Of a stretch of 64,000 nt of DNA, positions 1-9,807 are shown piece by piece. Made by a program: the position numbers and the translations under genes. The first letter of the stretch is position 1. Every line of letters begins with the position of its first letter. This DNA comes from Bacteroidetes bacterium HGW-Bacteroidetes-16 (GTDB taxonomy: Bacteria; Bacteroidota; Bacteroidia; Bacteroidales; F082). The notes below the pieces were generated by a model. The model saw only the letters and a list, made by a program, of their open reading frames with translations. It did not search any database and was not told where the DNA came from. The stretch lies in assembly GCA_002840975.1 (NCBI GenBank), contig PHDN01000005.1, forward strand, positions 1-64,000, given 5' to 3'.

Positions 1-87
1 ATATTTTTTTTAAGTGAGTTTTCGGTTCTGTACCTAATCGATAAAAAAATGCAAAAGATTTTACAAATTCATCCTAAGCTTTAATTT

Positions 88-158
88 AACTCACCCCACC
101 CTTCTAATTTTCTGGCGAGGTCTCCTATCTTCGCGAAAAGAGGAGGCGGGGGAGAGTT
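88..158. repeat. imperfect intergenic hairpin in the 302-base leader region
   Basis: The stretch before the first gene (1-302) holds no ORF that I can support. It contains an imperfect inverted repeat: AACTCACCCC at about 88-97 faces GGGGGAGAGTT ending near 158, and a smaller stem (CTCCT..TCTT facing AAGAGGAG around a CGCG loop) sits inside it at about 122-146. It could be a transcription-terminator-like structure of an upstream gene or a small intergenic repeat. There is no long T run after it, so I do not call it a terminator. Confidence 0.4.
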
Positions 159-302
159 GAGTGAAGTCAGATTCGAATGATTAGGTACTACAACGGATAC
201 TCAGTAATGATTAATGCGGAACATTAAAATCCGAGCTGTTACCACTTGCAAATCAGGTTAAATTAGCTTATATTTACCTCCCTTAATATTGATCAGGTAA
301 GT

Positions 303-1412
303 ATGGCAGTTGATATGAACAACCAGTTGTATCAATACATAAAACCCATCGTAGGCTTTAGTGCCCTGGTTTTTATGACGTGGTACTTTGCTGATTTGGT
401 AGGTTATATTTTAGTGGCTGTCTTTCTGTCGATGACAGGTGCTCCGTTTACAAAAATGTTAAACACCTGGCGAATCGGCAAACACCACCTGCCGCATGCT
501 GTAAGTGCCTTGGTTACCATGGTTCTTATATTGCTTGTGATAGGTTTATTGGCCATGATTATCGCTCCATTAATTATTCGTCAGGCCAATATTATCATGT
601 CGATCAATATTGATGATTTCATTTCTCATTTTGATAAGCCAATGGGCAAACTGGATGCCTTCCTGGCACAATACAATTTGATAAAACCGGGTGAAACTTT
701 TTCACAATATATACGAACGCAGGTTCACGGTGTATTCGACATGACACAGTTTCGGGAATTCTTCACCAATATCATCAGTGCCACCGGTTCAGTGGTCATC
801 GGTATTTTTATTGTCATTTTTCTGACCTACTATTTTTTGTTTGACGATGGGTTGATCAAGAATGTCCTGTTAATTCTGTCACCTGACAAATATGTTGAAG
901 ACATCAGTAAGGTACTGCACGATTCAAAATTCCTTTTAGTAAGATATTTTCATGGGGTTTTGCTCGAAGTAGTTATCATGATGAGCCTGGAGACTATTGG
1001 ATTGCTCATCATGGGCATTCCCAACGCGGTGTTAATTGGTTTTATTGGCGGATCAATGAACGTGATACCCTATTTAGGCCCGGTCATCGGCATGTGTTTG
1101 GGTATTTTGCTAGGCCTGTTATCTGAACTCAGTGCCGAAAATTACGACATACTAACCTACACCATTTTTAGCGTAGTAGGAGTGTTTGCCGTGTCAAAGA
1201 CAATTGACGACCTCCTCTTGCAGCCTCTCATCTATTCAAGAAGCGTAAAAGCACATCCGGTTGAAGTTTTTCTGGTCATTATCATCGGCGGCAAGCTTTC
1301 AGGGATTATTGGCATGATTTTGGCAATCCCTATTTATACTATTCTCAGAGTAGTGCTCCGCCAGTTTTTAAACCAAATGAAACTGGTTAAATATTTAACA
1401 AGTAGAATGTAA
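303..1412 (+). CDS. AI-2E family (PerM/YdiK-like) membrane transporter
   Basis: A 369-residue inner-membrane protein with about eight hydrophobic segments, arranged as in the AI-2E/UPF0118 family. The N-terminal pair of helices lies at roughly residues 15-90. A soluble amphipathic stretch follows (about 95-155), then a cluster of C-terminal helices that includes the typical GGSMNVIPYLGPVIG segment near 255 and an isoleucine/glycine-rich final helix pair. Family members export small molecules or act in sodium/proton exchange; the AI-2 role is known for only a few, so the substrate here is open. It is followed after 52 bases by a YtxH protein and a holin-X-like protein on the same strand, suggesting one envelope-related transcript. 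A second ATG lies four codons in, so the exact start is not certain. Confidence 0.88.
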   Translation: MAVDMNNQLYQYIKPIVGFSALVFMTWYFADLVGYILVAVFLSMTGAPFTKMLNTWRIGKHHLPHAVSALVTMVLILLVIGLLAMIIAPLIIRQANIIMSINIDDFISHFDKPMGKLDAFLAQYNLIKPGETFSQYIRTQVHGVFDMTQFREFFTNIISATGSVVIGIFIVIFLTYYFLFDDGLIKNVLLILSPDKYVEDISKVLHDSKFLLVRYFHGVLLEVVIMMSLETIGLLIMGIPNAVLIGFIGGSMNVIPYLGPVIGMCLGILLGLLSELSAENYDILTYTIFSVVGVFAVSKTIDDLLLQPLIYSRSVKAHPVEVFLVIIIGGKLSGIIGMILAIPIYTILRVVLRQFLNQMKLVKYLTSRM

Positions 1413-1464
1413 CTTTTTTCACATAAATCGATATACCATTATAAACCCTTTTAAAAATACCACT

Positions 1465-1770
1465 ATGAGTAAAGAAAATTCAAATTCAGGATTTGCATTT
1501 ATTGCAGGATTGGTTGTAGGTGCCGCTGTTGGCGCACTTGCAGGCTTACTATTCGCCCCTCAATCGGGTGAAGAAACCCGTAAACAATTGGGTGACAAAA
1601 CAAAAGAAGTTGCCGATGAGTTATTAGATAAATTTGATGACTTGAAAGAATCGATGAGCGATGTGATTGATGGCGTGAAACGCGGTACCGCAGAAACCAT
1701 CGAAAATGTCAAAAGAAGCACCGTGGAAATGCTGGATGAAGTAAAAAAGAATAAAACCAAGGCGGTTTAA
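1465..1770 (+). CDS. YtxH domain-containing small membrane protein
   Basis: This 101-residue protein has one glycine/alanine-rich transmembrane segment at about residues 9-31, with the FAPQSGEETR motif typical of YtxH proteins just after it. A charged, amphipathic, probably coiled-coil tail rich in K, D and E follows. YtxH proteins are small envelope or general-stress proteins of unknown molecular function. The gene ends only eight bases before the holin-X-like gene and lies 52 bases after the permease, so the three are probably co-transcribed. The antisense ORF over the same bases is a shadow. Confidence 0.85.
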   Translation: MSKENSNSGFAFIAGLVVGAAVGALAGLLFAPQSGEETRKQLGDKTKEVADELLDKFDDLKESMSDVIDGVKRGTAETIENVKRSTVEMLDEVKKNKTKAV

Positions 1771-1778
1771 TCTTTTTC

Positions 1779-2405
1779 ATGATGAAAGGTAATCAAATTG
1801 GTTCGGCTTTTCAGGATTCATTTGAATCGCTAAAAAGCTATATAGACATTCAGGTTAAGTACAATAAGCTGAAACTGACGCAAAAGCTTGGCGACATTAC
1901 ATCGTACTTTGCTTTGTTGTTTGTAGTAACTGCATTGGCAGGAGGATTGTTGTTGTTTTTATCATTTGCATTTGTCTATTGGTTCGCCAAAACGACCGAT
2001 CTGGATGTTTACATCGGCTATTTGATTGTTGCAGGATTTTATTTGGTTTTAATCGTGTTGATTATTAATTTCAAAGAACGACTTCTGTTTTCACCTATTC
2101 GTAACTTGTTAGGCTCCATTTTGTTTGAAGATGAAATGCAGGGTTCTGCTGTCAATTCATTCAAAAATAAAGAGAGCGTTACGAAAATGATAAAAGATTT
2201 GGATCATCAGATTCATCAACATCAGGAAGAATTAACATCTAAATTCCATGTACTACAGGAATCGCTAACCCTGGCCAATATCTCGCAACAACTTTTTCAA
2301 AACGTTTATAGTAAAGTAGTTACTACGAGCAATGTGGCAAGAATAGCCTTTTTGCTGATCAAGCGTTTAAAGCAAAAATCTTCTAAAAAGAAAAAAAGCA
2401 CTTAA
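1779..2405 (+). CDS. phage-holin-superfamily III (Holin-X-like) membrane protein
   Basis: A 208-residue protein with two adjacent transmembrane helices at about residues 42-72 and 80-100, then a long charged, probably helical C-terminal half ending in a lysine-rich tail (KRLKQKSSKKKKST). This layout matches the 'phage holin family / Actinobacterial holin-X' proteins that accompany YtxH proteins in Bacteroidota. Despite the name there is no phage context here, and lysis activity should not be assumed. A few codons inside the ORF an alternative ATG directly follows the first. The TAA stop lies in the loop of the terminator hairpin at 2391-2417. Confidence 0.75.
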   Translation: MMKGNQIGSAFQDSFESLKSYIDIQVKYNKLKLTQKLGDITSYFALLFVVTALAGGLLLFLSFAFVYWFAKTTDLDVYIGYLIVAGFYLVLIVLIINFKERLLFSPIRNLLGSILFEDEMQGSAVNSFKNKESVTKMIKDLDHQIHQHQEELTSKFHVLQESLTLANISQQLFQNVYSKVVTTSNVARIAFLLIKRLKQKSSKKKKST

Positions 2406-2417
2406 GGTGCTTTTTTT
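2391..2417. terminator. bidirectional terminator between holin-X-like gene and frr
   Basis: Seven A residues, then AGCAC, a five-base loop containing the TAA stop of the upstream plus-strand gene, GTGCT, and a run of seven T residues. The symmetric A and T tracts let it work for both convergent genes (plus-strand gene ending at 2405, minus-strand frr ending at 2429). Confidence 0.8.
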
Positions 2418-2428
2418 CGGAATGATTT

Positions 2429-2992
2429 CTATACTGTCATGATGTCTTTCTCTTTCAACGAGAACAGTTCATCTGCTTTTTCGATAAACTTGTCGGTCAG
2501 TTTTTGAATTTCATCTATCAGGTGCTTGGTTTCATCCTCCGTCATACCTTCTTTCTCCAACTTTTTTGCCTCATCATTACCGGCCCTGCGCGCATTGCGA
2601 ATCCCAATCTTGGTTTCTTCAATAATTGATTTAGCCTTTTTTACCAGGCTATGACGTCGCTCTTCGTTTAATGGCGGTACATTGATACGTAAAATATCGC
2701 CCTCATTTTGGGGGTTAAAGCCCAGATTGGCAACCAATATGGCTTTCTCGATGGCATGAATGGTGCTTTTATCAAAAGGCTGTACAATAATTTGTCGTGC
2801 ATCAGGCGTGTTGATATTGGCGGTTCTTTCGATGGGTGTTGGCACTCCATAATAATCTACCCGGACACCAGATAACATCGATGGATTGGCTTTACCGGCC
2901 CGCACCTTAAGAAATTCTTTTTCCAGGTGATGCAAAGCGTGGGTCATACTCTCTTCTACTTCCTCGAGACATAATATGGCATCATCAGTCAT
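2429..2992 (-). CDS. frr: ribosome recycling factor
   Basis: 187 residues, the normal length for RRF (about 185). RRF acts with EF-G to split the post-termination ribosome complex so that subunits can be reused. The sequence is recognisable throughout: an LRAGKANPSML-like segment near residues 30-40 (here KVRAGKANPSM), DARQIIVQPFDKS around 75-90, PPLNEERR near 118, and the C-terminal three-helix-bundle region ending in the usual lysine/glutamate-rich stretch. It lies 91 bases downstream of pyrH on the same strand, a very common bacterial pairing. The small ORF inside it in another frame is a shadow. Confidence 0.97.
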   Translation of the reverse strand: MTDDAILCLEEVEESMTHALHHLEKEFLKVRAGKANPSMLSGVRVDYYGVPTPIERTANINTPDARQIIVQPFDKSTIHAIEKAILVANLGFNPQNEGDILRINVPPLNEERRHSLVKKAKSIIEETKIGIRNARRAGNDEAKKLEKEGMTEDETKHLIDEIQKLTDKFIEKADELFSLKEKDIMTV

Positions 2993-3083
2993 AACCTATT
3001 AATTTTTTTAAGCAAATTTACTATTTCCTTTCAATTTTGCTCAATCTCACTCGATTTTAATCAAACAAAACGGGTTTTTAGTC

Positions 3084-3791
3084 CTAAACGCCTACCATTG
3101 TTCCAATTGATTCACCGTTGACTACTTTCATCAGGTTCATTTTTTTGTTCATGTCGAATACCAAGATGGGAAGGCCGTTTTCTTTACATAGTGTAAAGGC
3201 CGTCATATCCATGATTTGCAGTTTCTTTTCATAAACTTCATCATAGGTTACAAAGTCGTATTTCACAGCTGAAGGATCTTTCTCCGGGTCAGCCGAATAA
3301 ACACCGTCCACACGGGTGCCTTTCAGCAGGATATCAGCATGTATCTCAACTGCCCTCAAAGCGGAAGCGGTATCAGTGGTAAAAAACGGATTCCCTGTGC
3401 CCCCGGCAATGATGACTACAAACCCCTCGTTCAGATACTGAATGGCCTTTTTTCCATTCATCAGTTCGGTAACAGGTTGCACATGCAATCCTGAGAGCAA
3501 TTTTACTTTAACTCCCTGGTTTTCCAACTCGCCCTGCAACGCCATCGAATTGATCACTGTGGCCATCATACCCATATAATCGCCTTGTACCCGATCGAAA
3601 CCTTTGGCCGCACCCTGCATTCCCCGGAAAATATTTCCTCCCCCAATGACAATTGCCACTTGAACGTTCATTTCTGCTACCCTTTTTATTTCGGTGCCGT
3701 AGCCTGCCAATGTTAGCGGGTCGATACCATATTGTTGATCACCCATCAGGGCTTCTCCGCTCAGTTTAAGTAAAATCCTTTTATACTTCAT
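3084..3791 (-). CDS. pyrH: UMP kinase
   Basis: A 235-residue member of the amino-acid-kinase fold that phosphorylates UMP to UDP, the first committed step from UMP to UTP and CTP. Visible motifs are the N-terminal KLSGEAL phosphate-binding segment (about residues 8-14), GGGNIFRG (about 50-57), the GTGNPFFTTDTAS segment (about 130-143) that binds substrate and effector, and DGVYSADP near 163-170. Length and motifs fit hexameric bacterial PyrH. It is probably transcribed with frr downstream. In the family, activity is allosterically controlled by UTP and GTP, which the sequence does not contradict. Confidence 0.97.
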   Translation of the reverse strand: MKYKRILLKLSGEALMGDQQYGIDPLTLAGYGTEIKRVAEMNVQVAIVIGGGNIFRGMQGAAKGFDRVQGDYMGMMATVINSMALQGELENQGVKVKLLSGLHVQPVTELMNGKKAIQYLNEGFVVIIAGGTGNPFFTTDTASALRAVEIHADILLKGTRVDGVYSADPEKDPSAVKYDFVTYDEVYEKKLQIMDMTAFTLCKENGLPILVFDMNKKMNLMKVVNGESIGTMVGV

Positions 3792-3882
3792 GATGATTCA
3801 TTTTTTAATCACTTTCATGCAAAACCAGGATTAATAAATACCGGTCCACAATGTTGTTTTCTGATTATCCAATACTTTCGTG

Positions 3883-4311
3883 TTAGAATTTACGCCCAAA
3901 ACTATTATAATCGAGTTCGAGTTTTGTAAACTGGGTGAAAAAGTTTTTGAACTCATCGTAGTTGTTGTTGTTGGCGACAAACCGGTAGGCATATCCGGCC
4001 TTCAAACCCAACGTATCTTTAGAATAGATATTTCTCGAGGCTGAATCGTTTTTTACAAAATAATTGATGCGCCCGTCGCCCAGTTTTTCAATCAGCCAAA
4101 CAGCACTGGAATCGAAGGTAATTAATGCTTCTTTATCACCGTAAGTACTCAAATTATAGACAATCTGAAACGTATGGGGAGGCGAATCAGGTGGCGTAAG
4201 ATAGCTATAAACCGGAATATCTCCCACCGAATTCGACTTATTGCACAGGCTAAACGAGAACAAGATCACCATAGCCAGCACCGAGAATGTAATAAATCGC
4301 ACTATTTTCAT
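3883..4311 (-). CDS. hypothetical envelope protein
   Basis: 142 residues that I do not recognise. The first about 23 residues form a hydrophobic signal-like segment ending in a cysteine (FSFSLC), but the residues before it are not a good lipobox, so it may be an anchored or secreted protein rather than a lipoprotein. The mature part has a short proline-rich segment (TPPDSPPH, near 38-45) and then alternating beta-like stretches without any catalytic motif. It sits between pyrH and secA on the same strand, 91 bases from the start of pyrH. Small proteins of this look are common in Bacteroidota; function unknown. Confidence 0.6.
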   Translation of the reverse strand: MKIVRFITFSVLAMVILFSFSLCNKSNSVGDIPVYSYLTPPDSPPHTFQIVYNLSTYGDKEALITFDSSAVWLIEKLGDGRINYFVKNDSASRNIYSKDTLGLKAGYAYRFVANNNNYDEFKNFFTQFTKLELDYNSFGRKF

Positions 4312-4434
4312 CGTGTTGTTATTAATGTTTCAAAACGTGTAATTCGCAATATCAATCACTTATCAGCAAAAACAATTCGATATTAACCGGAAAGACGCTG
4401 TTTGCAATTACTGCACAATATAGAAATAATTTAG

Positions 4435-7400
4435 CTACTCCAGGTGTTTACCATGACATTGTTTATATTTTTTTCCACTACCACAGGGACAAAGATCGTT
4501 TCGGCCTACTTTCTTTTCTACTTTCACAGGTTGTGGTTTAACATGATCCTGGGTATTGCTATGCGCCTGCGACAACATGTCACCATGTTCTTCCTTGATT
4601 TGCGAACGATCGATTCCTTTTGGAAGTTTAGCTTCTTTTAATCCCGATTGGTTTTGCATAAAGATATCGCCTTTAATTAAATACGACACTACATCTTTAT
4701 TTATTTTTTGAATCATCTTTTTAAACAGTTCAAATGATTCAAATTTATAGATCAACAACGGGTCTTTTTGTTCATAGGAAGCGTTCTGCACCGACTGCTT
4801 GAGGTCGTCCATTTCGCGCAACTGCTCTTTCCATGCATCATCAATATGAGAGAGTGAAATTCCCTTTTCAAAAGCCAATGGCACTTCTGTACCATTCGAT
4901 TCAACCGATTTACGCAGGTTGGCAATCACCTGTACCTGCCTGATTCCATCTGAAAAGGGAATAGCTATGTTTTCAAACTGGCTTTGATTTTCGTAAACAT
5001 CCTTTATAACCGGAAGTGTACTTATTGCCAATCGTTTACGTTTTTCAATATATGCCTTGTACACTACTTCAAACAACTGGTCGGTGAGTTCTGAAACACT
5101 TTCAGAACTAAAAGTAGCTTCGTTAAAGGGTGATTCAACTGCCAGGGTGCGATATAGTTCAAGTTTAAACCCATCATAATCACGGTTTTCCTGATATTCG
5201 ATGATTATATTTTCGCACAAATCATATATCATATTCGAAACATCCACCGAAAGGCGCTCACCAAACAAAGCGTGTCTCCGGCGCTTATAAATCACTTCCC
5301 GTTGTGAGTTCATCACATCATCATATTCGAGCAAACGCTTCCTGATACCAAAGTTGTTTTCTTCTACCTTTTTTTGTGCCCGCTCAATGGATTTGGTGAT
5401 CATCGAATGCTGAATCACCTCCCCTTCGTCGAGGCCAAGACGGTCCATGATGCCTGCGATACGTCCCGATCCAAACATGCGCATGAGGTCATCTTCAAGA
5501 GAAACAAAAAATTGTGAACTGCCCGGGTCACCCTGACGACCGGCACGGCCCCGCAACTGACGGTCAACACGCCTGGAATCGTGACGTTCGGTACCAATGA
5601 TGGCCAAACCACCTGATTGTACAACGCCTTCGCCCAGTTTAATGTCAGTACCACGACCAGCCATGTTGGTGGCAATGGTCACCATTCCTGCATGCCCGGC
5701 TTCTTTAACTACCTGTGCTTCTTTTTGATGTAACTTCGCATTCAACACATTGTGGTGAATGTGCTTGCGGGTGAGCATCCGGCTAAGCAACTCCGAAATT
5801 TCCACGGATGTAGTACCGACAAGCACGGGACGGTTCTTTTTAGTAAGCTGCTCTATTTCATCAATAATGGCGTTGTATTTTTCGCGTTTGGTTTTATAAA
5901 CCAAGTCCTGGCGATCGTCGCGGATGATGGGTTTGTTGGTGGGAATTACCACCACATCAAGCTTATAAATATCCCATAACTCTCCTGCTTCCGTTTCGGC
6001 AGTACCGGTCATCCCCGCCAGTTTGTTGTACATCCTGAAATAATTCTGCAAGGTAATGGTGGCATAGGTTTGGGTAGCGGCCTCTACTTTTACATTTTCC
6101 TTGGCCTCAATGGCCTGGTGCAATCCATCGGAATACCGCCGGCCTTCCATAATACGTCCGGTTTGTTCATCTACAATTTTAATTTTATTCTCGATGATCA
6201 CATATTCCACATCCTTTTCAAAAAGCGTATAGGCTTTCAATAACTGCGTTACCGTATGTACCCGTTCCGATTTGATTGCGTAGTTTTTAATCAGTTCGCT
6301 TTTCTTTTCCAGTTTTTCCTTTTCAGGGATATTCTGTTTTTCCAAATCAGCCACCACCGATCCGATGTCGGGCAGAATAAAAAACTCCGCGTCATCGTAC
6401 GACCTGGTTAGCAGGTCGATACCCTTTTCGGTCAGATCGACCGAATTGTGTTTTTCGTCGATGGCAAAAAACAACTCATCATCCACCACATGCATGTTTT
6501 TTGCTTGTTCCTGCAAGAAAAAACTTTCTGTTTTTTGCATCAATTGCCGGTTTCCTTCTTCGCTTAGCAATTTGATTAGCGCGGTATTTTTCGGTAATCC
6601 ATGATAAGCCCTGAGCAACAACAACCCGGCATTTTTAACATTTTCGTTGTTCGATTGATCTTTAAACAGATTTTTAATTTCAGCTAAAATACTCGACACC
6701 AATGTTTTTTGAGCGTTATACAGCGACTGGACATCCGCCTTTAAAGCATCGAATTCCTGCAAGTCGCCTTTAGGCGTTGGTCCGGAGATAATCAAAGGGG
6801 TTCGTGCATCATCAATTAATACCGAGTCGACCTCATCCACAATCACATAATTGTGCCCCCGTTGTACCATTTCTTCAGGATTACCTGTCATGTTGTCACG
6901 CAGGTAGTCGAATCCGAACTCGTTGTTCGTTCCAAAAGTGATGTCGGCCAAATAAGCCATACGCCTTTCTTTTGAATTTGGCTGGTGATAATCGATACAA
7001 TCAACCTTTAGACCATGAAACTGGTACAACATTCCCATCCACTCACCGTCGCGTTTGGCCAGATAATCGTTTACTGTGACCAAATGAACACCTTTTCCGG
7101 GCAGAGCGTTCAAATAAACCGGCAGGGTAGCTACCAGGGTTTTACCTTCACCGGTCGCCATTTCGGCAATCTTGCCATGATGCAACACCGTACCACCAAA
7201 TAACTGAACATCGTAATGCACCATGTCCCAGGTAATGGTATTTCCACCGGCAAGCCATTGGTTGCGATAATAGGCTTTGTCTCCCTTAATATTGACTGAG
7301 TCAAGTTTGGTTGCCAGAAAACCATCCATTTCGTTGGCCGTTACCTCAACTACTTCATTTTCTTTAAAACGACGTGCAGTCTCTTTCATCACCGAAAAAG

Positions 7401-7731
7401 CTTCAGGCAAAATCTGGTTCAGGACCTCCTCCGTTTTTTCATAACTTACCTTGATCAGTTTATCAATGGTGATGTAGAGTTCCTCCTTTTCGTTGGTATC
7501 TATATCCGGCTGATCGTTTATTTGTTGCTTAATCCGATCTATTTCATTCTCTTCAACAGCAATGTACTCTTTAATACGTTGCTTGAACTCCGTAGTTTTA
7601 GCACGTAGTTCGTCATTGCTCAGGTGTTTTATTTTTTCGTAAGCTGCCTTTACCTGTTCTACTTCGGGGCCAATGGCTTTTAAATCACGGGTTGCTTTGT
7701 CACCAAGCAGCTTTTTTATAAAGTTTATCAT
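4435..7731 (-). CDS. secA: preprotein translocase ATPase SecA
   Basis: The 1098-residue motor of the Sec pathway, which pushes unfolded preproteins through SecYEG using ATP. Domains in order: nucleotide-binding fold 1 with the Walker A GEGKT near residue 195 and DEVDS near 295; the preprotein cross-linking domain; nucleotide-binding fold 2 with the [12 protein letters not shown] segment; helical wing and scaffold; and a C-terminal SEC-C zinc motif ([13 protein letters not shown]) that binds SecB and lipids in other species. It is longer than E. coli SecA (about 900), as is usual in Bacteroidota, with the extra residues near the N-terminal part and in the middle. It stands alone, 124 bases from its upstream neighbour, with a -7-type element at 7806-7813. 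Confidence 0.98.
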   Translation of the reverse strand: MINFIKKLLGDKATRDLKAIGPEVEQVKAAYEKIKHLSNDELRAKTTEFKQRIKEYIAVEENEIDRIKQQINDQPDIDTNEKEELYITIDKLIKVSYEKTEEVLNQILPEAFSVMKETARRFKENEVVEVTANEMDGFLATKLDSVNIKGDKAYYRNQWLAGGNTITWDMVHYDVQLFGGTVLHHGKIAEMATGEGKTLVATLPVYLNALPGKGVHLVTVNDYLAKRDGEWMGMLYQFHGLKVDCIDYHQPNSKERRMAYLADITFGTNNEFGFDYLRDNMTGNPEEMVQRGHNYVIVDEVDSVLIDDARTPLIISGPTPKGDLQEFDALKADVQSLYNAQKTLVSSILAEIKNLFKDQSNNENVKNAGLLLLRAYHGLPKNTALIKLLSEEGNRQLMQKTESFFLQEQAKNMHVVDDELFFAIDEKHNSVDLTEKGIDLLTRSYDDAEFFILPDIGSVVADLEKQNIPEKEKLEKKSELIKNYAIKSERVHTVTQLLKAYTLFEKDVEYVIIENKIKIVDEQTGRIMEGRRYSDGLHQAIEAKENVKVEAATQTYATITLQNYFRMYNKLAGMTGTAETEAGELWDIYKLDVVVIPTNKPIIRDDRQDLVYKTKREKYNAIIDEIEQLTKKNRPVLVGTTSVEISELLSRMLTRKHIHHNVLNAKLHQKEAQVVKEAGHAGMVTIATNMAGRGTDIKLGEGVVQSGGLAIIGTERHDSRRVDRQLRGRAGRQGDPGSSQFFVSLEDDLMRMFGSGRIAGIMDRLGLDEGEVIQHSMITKSIERAQKKVEENNFGIRKRLLEYDDVMNSQREVIYKRRRHALFGERLSVDVSNMIYDLCENIIIEYQENRDYDGFKLELYRTLAVESPFNEATFSSESVSELTDQLFEVVYKAYIEKRKRLAISTLPVIKDVYENQSQFENIAIPFSDGIRQVQVIANLRKSVESNGTEVPLAFEKGISLSHIDDAWKEQLREMDDLKQSVQNASYEQKDPLLIYKFESFELFKKMIQKINKDVVSYLIKGDIFMQNQSGLKEAKLPKGIDRSQIKEEHGDMLSQAHSNTQDHVKPQPVKVEKKVGRNDLCPCGSGKKYKQCHGKHLE

Positions 7732-7805
7732 GTTTTTTTATCTCTGAAAAATTGATACGATCAATAATTATTCCAAATGTGCTTATATGTTGAGTGATTA
7801 ACGGG

Positions 7806-7813
7806 CAAAGGTA
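7806..7813 (-). promoter_or_regulatory. -7 promoter element for secA
   Basis: TACCTTTG on the minus strand matches the Bacteroidota -7 consensus TANNTTTG and lies about 75 bases before the secA start. No convincing -33 TTTG was identified. Confidence 0.5.
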
Positions 7814-7881
7814 TCTAAAAAAACGGAGCTGTTTTGGCACCAGGACAAGAACAGGAAAGAAATGTTATGACTTGGAATTAT

Positions 7882-9276
7882 TTACTGCTTTGATTGAAAT
7901 CGTTTGATATACCTGGTGATATATGGCTCCATATTCTCATCAGGCATGGGCATGGCCGCATTGGCAATGGTTCCGTCAGGATTGATCAGAATATAAGTCG
8001 GGAAGGTACGCACTTGGTATTGTTCAGGAAGTAGCATCTGACTGGTCACTTTTAAAAATTCCCATTGAAATTGTTTGTCGTGCTTTAATTTCATGGCATG
8101 ATCCCATTCATCGCCTACGACAAGTGTGAGTAGGTCGAATGTTCCCTGAAAGGTCTGGCTTATCTTTTGAATTTTTTCCAACTCATTAAAACAAATCTGA
8201 CATTGATCACTAATGAAATTGAGCAGAACAAATTTCCCGGCATAATTATTTAGTTCGACCACAATCCCATATTCATTTTTCAGTGCAAAGGGCGGAGCAG
8301 GATAACCGTAGGTCAGGTCAGTCAGTTTTTCGATAAAATGAGTCGCAATCTCTTTATTTTCGCGAAATTTTGAAACTCCCGAAAGCAATTTCAATTTATT
8401 GATCACCTCCGCTTTTTTAACCTCAGGTAGAGAATAACTCTTCGACATCAATAGCATCATGGCCAACTCAACCACCCGGTCGTTGCTTTTAAGCAAGCTA
8501 TCGCGTTGCAGCATCTGTTTTAAAGTCAGATAGTCGCCAGGTTGATTTAATGCTCGTGTCAATTCGTTGTAATGACGGTTGCTAAAAGCATCGAGGTAAT
8601 TATCAAAATAGGTTTTAAAAAAATCGGTGTATTGAATATTGTTGTACAAAACGGGTTTGGAAACAAGCTCCTTTTCAAGTACTGCGCTATTGCTCAATCG
8701 TTTACTCAACCATTCGAGTGAAACAAAAGCATAGTGGATGTAGTCGCTCAGATACTCACTTTTTCTATTTTTGAACCGCATGGTCATTTCAGACTTAAAG
8801 TTATCAAGGACCTGTTTGTTCCTGCTTTTGTAAATCACTTGGGCATTTTCATAAATAAACTGGTTATATAACTGGTTAAACAACCCAATATCAGTTTGTA
8901 AGTTGTCATCATTTGTAACTTCCAGGTTAAACTGTAAAGGTACCTGATCGAAAATAGATCCTTGGATTTCTGGTTGTTGAGCCGGAATCGCCACCCGATA
9001 ACTTGCGCCAGGGCTCAGGTAGAGTTCACCCTTATCGAGATTAAGAGCCAGGAAACCAAAGGTAGTCAGAGTCACTGGTGCGGTGAGGATAAAATTACCC
9101 TGTTCATCACATCGCGTTTGAGCGATGGTTTTTTCCAACATTGAGAATTGATCGGCATACACCAATACCCTCACCAAATCGCCCTCCTTCGCATGACTGG
9201 TTCCCTCAATGGAAATATTTTGGGCCATGCTTTGGCAGAAGATAAAGACAAATAAAACCGCAGCAAAAGTTTTCAT
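7882..9276 (-). CDS. secreted thioredoxin-like (TlpA/AhpC-TSA family) protein
   Basis: About 464 residues. A signal peptide (MKTFAAVLFVFIFCQSMAQ) leads into a beta-rich N-terminal domain, a long helical middle and a C-terminal thioredoxin fold from about residue 325, with the redox motif CQIC preceded by FISDQ and a cis-proline-like segment TFPTYIL near the end. This is the usual layout of Bacteroidota periplasmic TlpA-like thiol-disulfide proteins. I start it at 9276 because that gives a clean signal peptide; an ATG four codons upstream (9288) is also possible. It follows coaD by only a few bases and is probably translated from the NUDIX-coaD transcript. Its redox partner is unknown. Confidence 0.8.
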   Translation of the reverse strand: MKTFAAVLFVFIFCQSMAQNISIEGTSHAKEGDLVRVLVYADQFSMLEKTIAQTRCDEQGNFILTAPVTLTTFGFLALNLDKGELYLSPGASYRVAIPAQQPEIQGSIFDQVPLQFNLEVTNDDNLQTDIGLFNQLYNQFIYENAQVIYKSRNKQVLDNFKSEMTMRFKNRKSEYLSDYIHYAFVSLEWLSKRLSNSAVLEKELVSKPVLYNNIQYTDFFKTYFDNYLDAFSNRHYNELTRALNQPGDYLTLKQMLQRDSLLKSNDRVVELAMMLLMSKSYSLPEVKKAEVINKLKLLSGVSKFRENKEIATHFIEKLTDLTYGYPAPPFALKNEYGIVVELNNYAGKFVLLNFISDQCQICFNELEKIQKISQTFQGTFDLLTLVVGDEWDHAMKLKHDKQFQWEFLKVTSQMLLPEQYQVRTFPTYILINPDGTIANAAMPMPDENMEPYITRYIKRFQSKQ

Positions 9277-9293
9277 TTCAATAATCATACAGT

Positions 9294-9767
9294 TTAAGTT
9301 TCTTTAATATCCGAAATAATATGACCCGGTACCATGGCACTGATATCGCCACCGTGCCTGATCACATCGCGGACGATGGATGAAGAAATCGGTGTAAACC
9401 GGGGCTCGGTAAGCAAAAAAATCGTTTCAATCTTTGACGCCAGCAGTTTATTTACCTGACCTATTCCCCTTTCAAATTCAAAATCCGCGGCAGTCCTTAG
9501 TCCCCTCAGGATATAGTCTGCCTTTACTTTTTTGCAAAAATCAACCGTCAGGCCCTCGTACAGCTCCACACGTACATTGCTAAGATCAATGAAAGCTGCT
9601 TCTATCCACTGCCGGCGCTGATCGACGGGGAACATGGCTTGTTTCTCGGTATTGACACCGATAGCGACAATAATTTCATCAAACAGGGAAGCGGCACGCT
9701 TTACAACTGATATATGCCCCAATGTGATGGGATCGAAGGAGCCGGGAAAAACCGCAACTTTTCTCAT
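9294..9767 (-). CDS. coaD: phosphopantetheine adenylyltransferase
   Basis: 157 residues, normal for bacterial PPAT, which joins 4'-phosphopantetheine and ATP to make dephospho-CoA, the fourth step of CoA synthesis. The nucleotidyltransferase signature FPGSFDPITLGH is at residues 7-18 with the catalytic GH pair, the phosphopantetheine-binding YILRGLRTAADFEFE segment near 85-100, and the ISSSIVRD ATP-loop motif near 127-134. The gene lies 40 bases after the NUDIX gene and directly before the thioredoxin-like gene, all on the minus strand. Confidence 0.97.
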   Translation of the reverse strand: MRKVAVFPGSFDPITLGHISVVKRAASLFDEIIVAIGVNTEKQAMFPVDQRRQWIEAAFIDLSNVRVELYEGLTVDFCKKVKADYILRGLRTAADFEFERGIGQVNKLLASKIETIFLLTEPRFTPISSSIVRDVIRHGGDISAMVPGHIISDIKET

Positions 9768-9807
9768 AGGGTATGAATTTTAAAGGGTAAAAATACACGA
9801 ATATTTC

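Noticed and set aside
1779-2405. Phage origin suggested by the holin-family name
   Set aside because: No other phage gene is near, and the YtxH-holin-X pairing is a normal chromosomal arrangement in this phylum.
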